A stretch of 64,000 bases of DNA, from positions 1 through 64,000 of the forward strand of contig JAJFKC010000038.1 of assembly GCA_021773435.1 (NCBI GenBank), given 5' to 3'. This document shows positions 8,663 through 15,895 of this stretch, piece by piece. The notes beneath the pieces were generated by a model, which was not told the DNA's origin, did no database searches, and saw only the letters and a list, made by a program, of their open reading frames with translations. Both the position numbers and the translations under genes were made by a program. Position 1 is the first letter of the stretch. The number at the start of each line of letters is the position of its first letter. The DNA is from Porticoccaceae bacterium. GTDB taxonomy: Bacteria > Pseudomonadota > Gammaproteobacteria > Pseudomonadales > Porticoccaceae.

Positions 8663-10075
8663 TTAACTATGTACTTTTCGCCAGGCGCGAACAATCGAGC
8701 CGCCCAAACGCTCGATATCGTCTGTATCCGTGAATTGAGAAATGATCGAAACACGCAGTATTTTCTGCCCTTTCCACTCAGCACCGGCGACAAAGGAAGT
8801 ATTCTCTTTTGCTATCTCATCAATGACTGCAGCCGTTAAATAGTTACGTTTTTTAAGCGTGGCATCCCCGCCAAATGCTATAGCAAGCTGATTGAGAACT
8901 ACCTCATTGAGAACGGTAACGCCCGCCTCGCCAGACAGATACTCCTGTAAATGCCGTGCGCAACGACAATGGCGCAACACCATCTCCTCAATGCCATTGC
9001 GTCCAAGTGCTTGAATGACGGCCCAGGCGGCAAAGCCTCTCGCCCGACGGGAGAGTTCTGGGCAATACTGGGAGGGCGAGCGGCTTTCACTTGGGGCGAC
9101 GTTGAGATAACTGGCGGATGTATCCATTGTCCGTCGATGGGCCTCGCAATTTTTTATGATGGCAAAACCGGAATCATAAGGTATCTGCAGCCATTTATGA
9201 CCATCGACCGACCAGGAATCCGCTTCTTCAATGCCCTCACATAAATGGCGAAGGGCTGGAACAGCCCTCGCCCAGAGTCCAAAGGCACCGTCCACATGAC
9301 ACCAGGCTCCATGCGCCCTGGTAATCCTGATGATATCCGTGAAGGAATCAAAATCGCCGGAATTAATATGGCCAGCCTGACAGACAACAATTTTCGGGCC
9401 AGAAAATCCTTTTAAAGCGGCGTCGAGGGAAGCAGGAATCATACATCCTTGCTCATCGACACTGATTTTTGCCACGTTGCTTTCGCCGAAACCCAAAAAT
9501 CTAAGTCCAGAAAAGATCGTGGCATGTGCTTCTTCGCCGACAAAGACTTTTATCTCCGGGGCATCGAATATCCCGTTGTGTTCAAGATCAAAACCGATGC
9601 GACGCAAAAGCTCCGAGCGCGCTGCCGCAAGGCAGATAGCACTCGCCATCGTTGCCCCGGTGGTAAATCCGATTGAACTCATCCGCGGTAGATCAAGAAG
9701 TTCTAGCAGCCAACCAGCAACAATATCCTCCGCAACCGCTGCCGCTGGAGCGGTATCAAAAATGGCTGCATTTTGGCCCCAGGCAGTCACCATCCATTCA
9801 GCCGCAACACCGACCGGATGGGACGCACCCATCACCCAGCCAAAAAAGTTTGGCTTTGTATTGCCAACCAAACCTTTTTCAGCGGCCATTGCCAGGGAAC
9901 CGATCACCTCTAGTCCATCGCGCCCCTCCTCAGGCAGACCAACATCAAAAAGCGCTTTGAGTTCCTGTACTGACGCTGTGGGACGCGATAGCAAGTTATC
10001 GTCGCCCTCGCGATAGGATACTGCCCGTTCCATAGCACGCTCGGCCAGAACCTTGAATGAATATTTATTGGTCAT
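8663..10075 (-). CDS. PLP-dependent group II decarboxylase family protein
   Basis: 470 residues, fold-type I PLP enzyme related to aromatic-amino-acid and aspartate decarboxylases. The PLP lysine lies in SVDGHKWLQIPYD and the cofactor-ring Asp in HVDGAFGLWA; a Thr/Gly phosphate-binding region is in TTGATMASAI. Substrate cannot be read from sequence; a cytosolic amino-acid decarboxylase or a C-S/aldehyde-lyase relative are both possible. AGGAAA precedes the ATG. It stands alone between the debris region and the ArsR-rhodanese gene, with no partner transporter to hint at an acid-resistance role. Confidence 0.8.
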   Translation of the reverse strand: MTNKYSFKVLAERAMERAVSYREGDDNLLSRPTASVQELKALFDVGLPEEGRDGLEVIGSLAMAAEKGLVGNTKPNFFGWVMGASHPVGVAAEWMVTAWGQNAAIFDTAPAAAVAEDIVAGWLLELLDLPRMSSIGFTTGATMASAICLAAARSELLRRIGFDLEHNGIFDAPEIKVFVGEEAHATIFSGLRFLGFGESNVAKISVDEQGCMIPASLDAALKGFSGPKIVVCQAGHINSGDFDSFTDIIRITRAHGAWCHVDGAFGLWARAVPALRHLCEGIEEADSWSVDGHKWLQIPYDSGFAIIKNCEAHRRTMDTSASYLNVAPSESRSPSQYCPELSRRARGFAAWAVIQALGRNGIEEMVLRHCRCARHLQEYLSGEAGVTVLNEVVLNQLAIAFGGDATLKKRNYLTAAVIDEIAKENTSFVAGAEWKGQKILRVSIISQFTDTDDIERLGGSIVRAWRKVHS

Positions 10076-10298
10076 TAGGGGTTTTCCTGTAGATCAAACT
10101 GCAATAAACCAAAACGTTGGTATTAACGACGCCGCTTTCGATGAAAGTAGAAGATATCTAATGTCGTGTCTTTCCAGAGCGTGACATCATTAGGGACAAA
10201 GAACTCTCGTAGGCGCGGTGCATTAATTTGCTCGATAATTTCTGTAACGACCATCCTCTTCTCGACTACTCTTTTTTGACAACGACTTAGTCAGGAGC

Positions 10299-10961
10299 TC
10301 AAGCGATGCCACTTTCCACTGGTAGCCCTGCGCTTTTCCATTCAGGATAACCGTCTTGCAAGCGTCTAACCTGAAACCCCTTGCTGCGTAACAGTTCCAC
10401 CGCATCAAAAGCCAGCACACAATACGGTCCACGACAGTAAGCAACGATCTCCTGTTTTGGATCGAGATCAGCAAGGTGTTTCTTTAACTCAACGACGGGA
10501 ACATTGACAGCGCCGGGAAGATGACCCGCCGCAAATTCAGCGCGAGGCCGAACATCCAGGACGGTGACTAAACCCTCTTTTGCACGTTGCATCAATTCAT
10601 CCCGGGGAATAGGTTCCATACTGTCTTTGCTACTGAGATAGGTATTAACTAACTGATTCACCTCAACCAAATGCCGCTCAGCTACGTTTCTCAGACTAAC
10701 GACCAATGCGAGCACATCTTCGCCATTGAGGCTGTAGAAAACACGTTGACCTTCCTTACGCGGGGTCACCAACCCAGCATGGCGTAACTGCTGTAGGTGA
10801 TGAGAGGTATTGGCGACGCTCAAGCCCATCACTTTGGCCAGGTCTTCTACCGAATATTCGCACTGAGCCAGAAACTCCAGCATCTCCAGCCGGTTACCAC
10901 TCGCCATCGCCTTGGCAATTTGAGCGAATTGTTCGAACAGGTTTTTTTTGAACGTACTCAT
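10299..10961 (-). CDS. ArsR/SmtB repressor fused to a rhodanese domain
   Basis: 220 residues. Residues 1-105 are a winged-helix ArsR repressor (recognition helix near SVANTSHHLQQLRHAG), and 120-220 a rhodanese sulfurtransferase with loop YCRGPYC (C176 and C181). Only one Cys (C34) is in the repressor half, so the two-Cys persulfide switch of BigR/SqrR is not present there; sulfane sulfur might instead be sensed through the rhodanese Cys. It is divergent from the 11077 operon across a striking inverted repeat, which suggests control of both directions. The ligand is inferred. Confidence 0.87.
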   Translation of the reverse strand: MSTFKKNLFEQFAQIAKAMASGNRLEMLEFLAQCEYSVEDLAKVMGLSVANTSHHLQQLRHAGLVTPRKEGQRVFYSLNGEDVLALVVSLRNVAERHLVEVNQLVNTYLSSKDSMEPIPRDELMQRAKEGLVTVLDVRPRAEFAAGHLPGAVNVPVVELKKHLADLDPKQEIVAYCRGPYCVLAFDAVELLRSKGFQVRRLQDGYPEWKSAGLPVESGIA

Positions 10962-10993
10962 GCTTGACCATTGATTAAGTGGAAATTAATTTT

Positions 10994-11056
10994 ATTCAAG
11001 TAATCATTTGAATACAATAACAAGATGCGCTACAGTATTCAAATGATTACTTGAAT
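10994..11056. promoter_or_regulatory. Paired operator between arsR-rhodanese and its target operon
   Basis: Two 22-bp arms (10994-11015 and 11035-11056) are exact reverse complements of each other with 19 bases between. Each arm is itself an imperfect palindrome, core ATTCAAATGATTACTTGAAT, the ATTCAA-N8-TTGAAT form seen at ArsR-type operators. One copy lies 33 bases from the repressor ATG and the other 20 bases from the start of the hydroxylase gene. Confidence 0.82.
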
Positions 11057-11076
11057 ATCCTGTGAGGCCTATCAAA

Positions 11077-11940
11077 ATGTCATTCTCAGAATTTATTACC
11101 CAGCATGAGATAAGCGTTCGCCTAAGCTTCTTTTTCGGCGTATTCGGACTGATGGCGCTGTGGGAAATCGTTGCGCCACGCCGTTCGCTGAAAATTTCCA
11201 GGGCGGTGCGCTGGACCAACAATCTCGGACTGGTGTTTCTCAACAGCTTCGTTCTGCGACTAATTTTTCCCGCCGCCGCCGTAGGTGTGGCGGTCTTTGC
11301 TGTCGAAAATAACTGGGGGCTACTCAACTATTTTGAGGTGCCATTCCCACTGGCCGTGGTGCTCTCGGTGGTGGCCATGGACTTCGTCGTCTATCTGCAA
11401 CATCTGCTGGTGCATGCAGCACCTACTCTGTGGCGCTTGCACCGGGTACACCATGCCGATCTGGATTATGACGTCACCACCGGTGCTCGCTTTCATCCCA
11501 TCGAAATCGTCCTTTCGATGCTCATCAAGTTCGCCACCATTGTGGTATTGGGTCCGCCGGTAGTTGCGGTAGTCATTTTCGAAGTAATACTGAATGCTCT
11601 GGCTATGTTTAACCATGGCAATGCGCGCTTGCCGTTGGTACTGGACCGCGTGCTGCGCTTCATCATCGTCACCCCGGATATGCATCGCGTGCATCACTCG
11701 GTAGAAGATAACGAAGCCAACAGCAACTTCGGTTTTAACCTGTCCATCTGGGATCGAATTTTCGGGACTTATATCGATCAACCCCGCGATGGTCACGAAG
11801 GTATGACTATTGGTATCCACCACTACCATGACCCAAAGCAGGTCGCCTGGTTACCAGGTATGTTGGCCCTGCCTTTTGTCGGCAAAATAACGGGCTACGC
11901 CATCAATCGTCGCGAGTGGAGTAAACCTGATGACCAATAA
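11077..11940 (+). CDS. Sterol desaturase / fatty acid hydroxylase family membrane protein
   Basis: 287 residues with four or more membrane helices and the three histidine boxes of the non-haem di-iron membrane hydroxylases: HLLVH, HRVHH and a second HRVHH nearer the C-terminus. It would hydroxylate or desaturate a lipid in the inner membrane; the substrate is unknown. The tracked start is GTG at 11062; ATG at 11077 is better placed, with TGAGG about 10 bases before it. Its stop overlaps the next gene by 11 bases. First gene of the operon controlled by the ArsR-rhodanese operator. Confidence 0.85.
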   Translation: MSFSEFITQHEISVRLSFFFGVFGLMALWEIVAPRRSLKISRAVRWTNNLGLVFLNSFVLRLIFPAAAVGVAVFAVENNWGLLNYFEVPFPLAVVLSVVAMDFVVYLQHLLVHAAPTLWRLHRVHHADLDYDVTTGARFHPIEIVLSMLIKFATIVVLGPPVVAVVIFEVILNALAMFNHGNARLPLVLDRVLRFIIVTPDMHRVHHSVEDNEANSNFGFNLSIWDRIFGTYIDQPRDGHEGMTIGIHHYHDPKQVAWLPGMLALPFVGKITGYAINRREWSKPDDQ

Positions 11941-12910
11941 CATCGTGCGCTTGATCTTACTGATGGCGGTGATCGCGGGTATCGCCGTAGTCATCGTCTA
12001 CCGTGAGTCCTTTGATGTTAGCGTGCTGGAAACCTGGGTAAACAATGCTGGCCTCATCGGCCCTGTCGTGTTCATGCTCATCTACGCTATAGGCACGGTG
12101 TTGTTTCTGCCCGGCTCGGTTCTTACGCTTGCTGGCGGCGCCTTATTTGGGCCATTTTGGGGTATCTTCTACAGCCTCACCGGCGCCACTATCGGTGCCA
12201 CGCTCGCCTTTCTCCTCGCACGCTATCTCGCTTCCGACTGGGTTGAGCAAAAGACCGGTGGCCGTCTGAAACAACTCAAAGAAGGCGTCGAAGGCGAGGG
12301 CTGGCGCTTCGTAGCCTTCGTACGTCTGGTTCCAGTTTTCCCCTTTAATCTGCTCAATTACGCACTGGGGCTAACGCGCATAAAGCTATCCCATTACATC
12401 ATCGCATCGTATGTGTGCATGCTGCCCGGGGCCATCGCCTATACCTATTTGGGGTATGCCGGGCGGGAGGCTGTGGGTGGGGGCGGAGGCCTGATTGAAA
12501 AAGGCTTGTTGGCCCTGGCCTTGTTAGCCCTTGTCACCTTTCTACCCCGTTTAATCGGCCGTCTACGGCAAAAACCGATGATCGATAGTTCAACGCTGAA
12601 GCAACGGTTGGATGACGGTGAAGATATCCTGGTACTGGATGTCCGCAGCACCGATGATTTCGTCGGTGAACAGGGACATGTTATCGGTGCATCGAATATC
12701 CCTCTGGAGGAGTTATCAGAGCGCCTGACTGAACTGGGTGCTTACGAGGAGCGGCCAATCATTCTCGTCTGCCGTAGCGATCGGCGTTCGAGTGAGGCCG
12801 CACAACTGCTGGCGCGACAGGGATTTGCGGATGTGCACGTCGCCAGAGGCGGCATGACAGCGTGGAATACCAACGGCTTTAAAGTCGAACAACAAGGTGA
12901 TAGCTCATGA
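11930..12910 (+). CDS. VTT/TVP38 (DedA-like) membrane protein fused to rhodanese
   Basis: 326 residues. The first 215 form a TVP38/TMEM64-type membrane domain (signature LPGSVLTLAGGALFGPFWG, then FVRLVPVFPFNLLNYALG), and residues 220-320 are a rhodanese with loop VCRSDRRSSEA. The catalytic Cys is present in the C-R-S-D-R-R-S loop. The fusion suggests a membrane step coupled to sulfane sulfur handling. It overlaps its neighbours on both sides (11 and 4 bases), so translation is probably coupled. Confidence 0.87.
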   Translation: MTNNIVRLILLMAVIAGIAVVIVYRESFDVSVLETWVNNAGLIGPVVFMLIYAIGTVLFLPGSVLTLAGGALFGPFWGIFYSLTGATIGATLAFLLARYLASDWVEQKTGGRLKQLKEGVEGEGWRFVAFVRLVPVFPFNLLNYALGLTRIKLSHYIIASYVCMLPGAIAYTYLGYAGREAVGGGGGLIEKGLLALALLALVTFLPRLIGRLRQKPMIDSSTLKQRLDDGEDILVLDVRSTDDFVGEQGHVIGASNIPLEELSERLTELGAYEERPIILVCRSDRRSSEAAQLLARQGFADVHVARGGMTAWNTNGFKVEQQGDSS

Positions 12911-13257
12911 AATTCCTCATTATCCTAAACGATGCACCCTACGGCACTGAACGCAGTTACAACGGCCTGCGTTTAGCTAAAAGTCTGATCAAAGATAAGC
13001 CTGACGGCGATCTGACCATATTCTTAATGGCCGATGCAGTAACCTGCGCAAAAAAAGATCAGCATCCACCGGGCGGTTACTACAATATTGAATTGATGTT
13101 AAAAGCTGTTCTATGTCACGGCAAAGTATTGCTGTGCGGTAGCTGCATGGATGCGCGGGGCTTAACTGAGGGAGAACTCATCGACGGTGCGCGGCGTGGT
13201 GACATGGAGACGCTCTCAAAAGCTACCTATGATGCTGATAAGGTGCTAGTTTTTTAA
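12907..13257 (+). CDS. DsrE-family sulfur-relay protein
   Basis: 116 residues, whole-length DsrE/YchN fold. It begins KFLIILNDAPYGTERSYNGL and has a C-terminal Cys pair in LLCGSCMDARGL, the site where DsrE-family proteins carry persulfide. It likely passes sulfur to or from the two rhodanese proteins of the same operon. The ATG overlaps the previous stop by 4 bases. Confidence 0.87.
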   Translation: MKFLIILNDAPYGTERSYNGLRLAKSLIKDKPDGDLTIFLMADAVTCAKKDQHPPGGYYNIELMLKAVLCHGKVLLCGSCMDARGLTEGELIDGARRGDMETLSKATYDADKVLVF

Positions 13258-13273
13258 GCAGGGGGATGCTGCG

Positions 13274-13507
13274 ATGTTACACAATGCAGGCGATTTTGGC
13301 TGGGGAATGGGCATCGGGTGGGTATTGATGCTGCTGTTCTGGGGTTTGATCATCCTCGGCTTCGTGGCGTTGGTGAAGTGGCTACGGTCTTCGTCAGGCC
13401 GCGAAACCGGGCAAAAAACCGCGCTTGATATCCTCGATGATCGCTACGCACGAGGCGAGATCGATAGCGAAGAGTATCAGCGCAAAAAAGTTGACCTGAA
13501 CAGATAA
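13274..13507 (+). CDS. SHOCT-domain small membrane protein
   Basis: 77 residues: one membrane helix ([18 protein letters not shown]) followed by a C-terminal SHOCT motif ([19 protein letters not shown]). SHOCT tails are thought to mediate oligomer contacts. AGGGGG precedes the ATG. It is a paralogue of the 15102 gene in the copper module. Last intact gene of the sulfur operon. Confidence 0.82.
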   Translation: MLHNAGDFGWGMGIGWVLMLLFWGLIILGFVALVKWLRSSSGRETGQKTALDILDDRYARGEIDSEEYQRKKVDLNR

Positions 13508-13536
13508 TAAGCCTACGTCCATCAATAGAGTTTGCC

Positions 13537-13794
13537 ATGAATCTTCCTGTCTACCTCGACTACAACGCCACCACACCGGTTGACTCTCGGGTGGCGGATG
13601 CCATGGAACCTTATTTACGCGAACATTTTGGCAACCCGTCCTCCTCTCATGTTTACGGTCACCGCGCCCACGAGGCGATTGAGCGAGCCCGAGAACAGGT
13701 GGCCGCTTTGATCGGCGCACAAGCTGACGAGATTGTCTTTACCGGTTGCGCCACCGAAGCCAACAAAGCCAACAAAGCGAGACACCATCCATAA
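13537..13794 (+). pseudogene. Cysteine desulfurase, N-terminal 80 residues only
   Basis: The frame opens [18 protein letters not shown] and reaches [12 protein letters not shown], unmistakable IscS/NifS sequence, then stops at 85 residues where the family needs about 380. The PLP lysine and catalytic Cys are lost. The break falls in a short AAAGCCAAC repeat and the DNA beyond belongs to an excisionase-like gene. The intact gene would have supplied sulfur to the DsrE/rhodanese operon just upstream. Confidence 0.9.
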
Positions 13795-13933
13795 GTGGAC
13801 AGGAAGTAAGGACACGTCAGTCCCCCAACGTTGGGGGGTATATAAGTTTAGAAAAAGAGAAATTGATCAATGGATTGAAACTGGTAGCGCTAAGGGGTAC
13901 ACGACGAATCTGTCGGACCAAGGCCTCGATTAA
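13778..13933 (+). pseudogene. C-terminal fragment of an excisionase-like HTH protein
   Basis: From the break in the cysteine desulfurase gene another frame reads RDTIHKW then WGVYKFRKREIDQWIETG, the second half of the winged-helix motif of excisionase/helix-turn-helix domain proteins. Its N-terminal half is missing, so this is a recombined remnant, joined head to tail with the desulfurase fragment. Confidence 0.7.
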
Positions 13934-14056
13934 ACCACTGACCTTCGATCACAGTATTACCACCGATGAGAACCTGCAGGCATATGCATCACCGATGTTG
14001 AGTGACTCAATGGTTGGCTGATAATTTTGCCTTGTCATCCTTCAAAAAGAGACCGA

Positions 14057-14180
14057 CTAGAAAGGGTTGTGTCTGCCCTCACCGAAAAACAGAGCATCAA
14101 TCACTGCGCATTCGGGCACATCTTTGCCACTACATGAGCGGATGGTACCGCTAAGGGCCTCTTCGGTACGTGAGGTGATG
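14057..14180 (-). pseudogene. C-terminal fragment of a second MerR (Hg-type) gene
   Basis: Minus-strand frame EEALSGTIRSCSGKDVPEC followed by AVIDALFFG matches residues 104-131 of the merR at 25367 (EEALSATVLSCSGEDVPEC), including both metal-binding Cys. Upstream it degenerates and ends against the poly-G run. It shows that a second mer-like locus once sat here. Confidence 0.85.
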
Positions 14181-14181
14181 C

Positions 14182-14198
14182 GGGGGGGGGGGGGGGGG
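14182..14198. repeat. Homopolymer of 17 G
   Basis: An uninterrupted G run placed exactly where the merR fragment ends. It may be a true unstable tract or an assembly or sequencing artefact; the exact length is doubtful. Confidence 0.9.
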
Positions 14199-14445
14199 TT
14201 GTTTTAAAACGGATTTTTGGACACGCGAATTAAGTTGGCCCACAAGATTTTCTTCATTACATACGGCGCAAAGTTTTTGGTAGATCAACTGCCCGCGCGC
14301 AACCTGTTTGGGGTCATGAGATTTTGCCTCTCCAGCAACGGGATACTATTCAGCAACCCTACCATCAACATTAAAGAGAGAGGTTCTATCCCAAACGAAT
14401 GTTTATGTCTTTGCGCTTGAATATTAATCGACATAGGATATCCCT
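14199..14445. other. No supported gene
   Basis: The 14217..14420 ORF has no ribosome site and no family I recognise. The minus strand is also closed by stops. Nothing else is seen here apart from its position next to the G run. Confidence 0.5.
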
Positions 14446-15105
14446 CTACTTTGCATGTTTTTGTAAAAACCCAAGAATTGTTTCAATGGTCTCCTCATCA
14501 GGAACAGGTTTATCCATCGACCTCATGTTTTGCTTCATGCGCTGAACAACGGCGGGCCACTCCTTGACTGTGTGTTGTTTGGGGTCGGGCAGTGTATGGC
14601 ACTGTGAGCAAGTTTTATCAAATGATTGACCAGCAAGTGAGTTCAAATCTTCGTATTGAGATCTGTCGATAGGCTTCTGAGCCTGTTTTTGCAGATAGGC
14701 AACTAACGCCTCTAACTCCCTCTCCGTAGGCGCGTCGATATCGTGCATCATTCCCATCATGCTACGATCGCTCATCATCTGCATACGTTGGTTCATACGT
14801 TCAACGACTGATGGCCATGCTTGTGCCGAGTGCATACCGGGGCTGGGAAGGTCATGACACTGGGTACAATACTGTGCAAGAAGTTTTGCACCGTTCGATT
14901 GTGGATCGGGAAGCTCTTTTGGCTCGATACCAGGCGGCAATTGAGCGCCCATCATTTCTTTCATCATTCCTTTCATGCCATCCCGATCCATCATCCCGCC
15001 CATCATTTTTCCCATAGAGCTGCATGATCCAGTCGTTGTCGTTAACCCGACCACCCCAGTCAATAACAAGACAGAACCAATGATCAAGTTGCGATAGGGA
15101 CTCAT
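14446..15105 (-). CDS. Diheme cytochrome c with Met-rich N-terminal region
   Basis: 219 residues with a membrane anchor or signal segment (LIIGSVLLLTGVVGL), a Met-rich stretch (residues 31-52, MGKMMGGMMD and similar) and two haem-attachment motifs, CTQCH (80-84) and CSQCH (166-170), each followed by similar sequence, so the protein is an internal duplication. Likely periplasmic electron carrier; the Met-rich part could bind Cu(I). Its ATG overlaps the TGA of the SHOCT gene, so both are co-translated. It is the last gene of the leftward copper string. Confidence 0.85.
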   Translation of the reverse strand: MSPYRNLIIGSVLLLTGVVGLTTTTGSCSSMGKMMGGMMDRDGMKGMMKEMMGAQLPPGIEPKELPDPQSNGAKLLAQYCTQCHDLPSPGMHSAQAWPSVVERMNQRMQMMSDRSMMGMMHDIDAPTERELEALVAYLQKQAQKPIDRSQYEDLNSLAGQSFDKTCSQCHTLPDPKQHTVKEWPAVVQRMKQNMRSMDKPVPDEETIETILGFLQKHAK

Positions 15106-15350
15106 GACTCGATCTCCTTCTTCATCTGCTCGAAAGTTTCCTGGTCAATCTCACCTTTGGCATAACGTTTCTTCAGAATATCTAGCGCTGATTCTTCGCT
15201 GATTCCAGAGCCGTTTTTATTCCGGTTGCGCTCCAAGAACCACTTAGTAATAAAGGCCACCCCGGCAATAATCAAAACCCAGAACAGAATTGAAAAAAAC
15301 CACATGCCGCCCATCATCGAACTGTGTCCGTTATTCATCATATCCATCAT
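15102..15350 (-). CDS. SHOCT-domain small membrane protein
   Basis: 82 residues from the ATG at 15350, which follows GAGGTG; the tracked start at 15386 has no such site. The N-terminus is Met/His/Asn-rich (MMDMMNNGHSSMMGG), then one membrane helix, then SHOCT (ALDILKKRYAKGEIDQETF). This type accompanies copper and heavy-metal genes widely; its role is unclear. A truncated copy of its start lies at 8217-8300. Confidence 0.82.
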   Translation of the reverse strand: MMDMMNNGHSSMMGGMWFFSILFWVLIIAGVAFITKWFLERNRNKNGSGISEESALDILKKRYAKGEIDQETFEQMKKEIES

Positions 15351-15490
15351 GGTGTTCACCTCGTTTTTAGTACCTCTTAGAAACAATTTCTATAAAAAAG
15401 TAGGTAATAGTTTCTAAGGTACTTATCCAGTTTTTCAGGGTTAAGGTATAAGAAAAGGTGACGTTCTGCCGAACGCGACCTTCAGGCTTA

Positions 15491-15799
15491 TCACTGTGCT
15501 TCGATGTCTGTAATCACGTAGCGTTTGTCTCGCGTTTCGATAAAATCGAAGTCCACTTTGTCGCCTACCTCGACCTCATCCAGTAGCTCCACATCGTCCA
15601 CCGGAAAGAACATTTTCATACCCATCCAGCCAATACTTTTGATGGGGCCGTGTTTGATCTCAATCTTTTTGGCTTTACTATCGACGGCGGTGACTGTGCC
15701 GACACCATGATGGGTTTGGTTGGTGGCACTCGCTGGCAACGCTGTGATGCTTAGTACTAGAGCCGTTATTGGTACGGCGATCATTGTTTTCAGTTTCAT
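15491..15799 (-). CDS. cusF: Periplasmic copper-binding protein CusF-like
   Basis: 102 residues: signal peptide (TALVLSITALPASA) then a small OB-fold with the CusF metal site in HGPIKSIGWMGMKMFF, where Trp and the two Met are the Cu(I)/Ag(I) contacts. It should hand copper to the CusCBA pump encoded just upstream. 96 bases separate it from cusA, with a hairpin in the gap. Confidence 0.87.
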   Translation of the reverse strand: MKLKTMIAVPITALVLSITALPASATNQTHHGVGTVTAVDSKAKKIEIKHGPIKSIGWMGMKMFFPVDDVELLDEVEVGDKVDFDFIETRDKRYVITDIEAQ

Positions 15800-15840
15800 T
15801 GTTTGGCTCCTCTTTGTTGACTTAAAAGTTTCGCAATTTC

Positions 15841-15878
15841 GTAGGTTGGGGCAAACGGTTTTTCGAACCCCAGCCTAC
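15841..15878. repeat. REP-like hairpin between cusA and cusF
   Basis: An 11-bp stem, GTAGGTTGGGG against CCCCAGCCTAC with one G-T pair, around a 16-base loop. The GTAGGTTGGG form recalls bacterial REP elements. Placed inside the cus operon it could attenuate transcription or protect the upstream mRNA. Confidence 0.65.
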
Positions 15879-15895
15879 ATTTTTATGAGTATGTA

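Noticed and set aside
14217-14420. 67-residue plus-strand ORF
   Set aside because: No family or ribosome site; sits between a G run and a converging gene.
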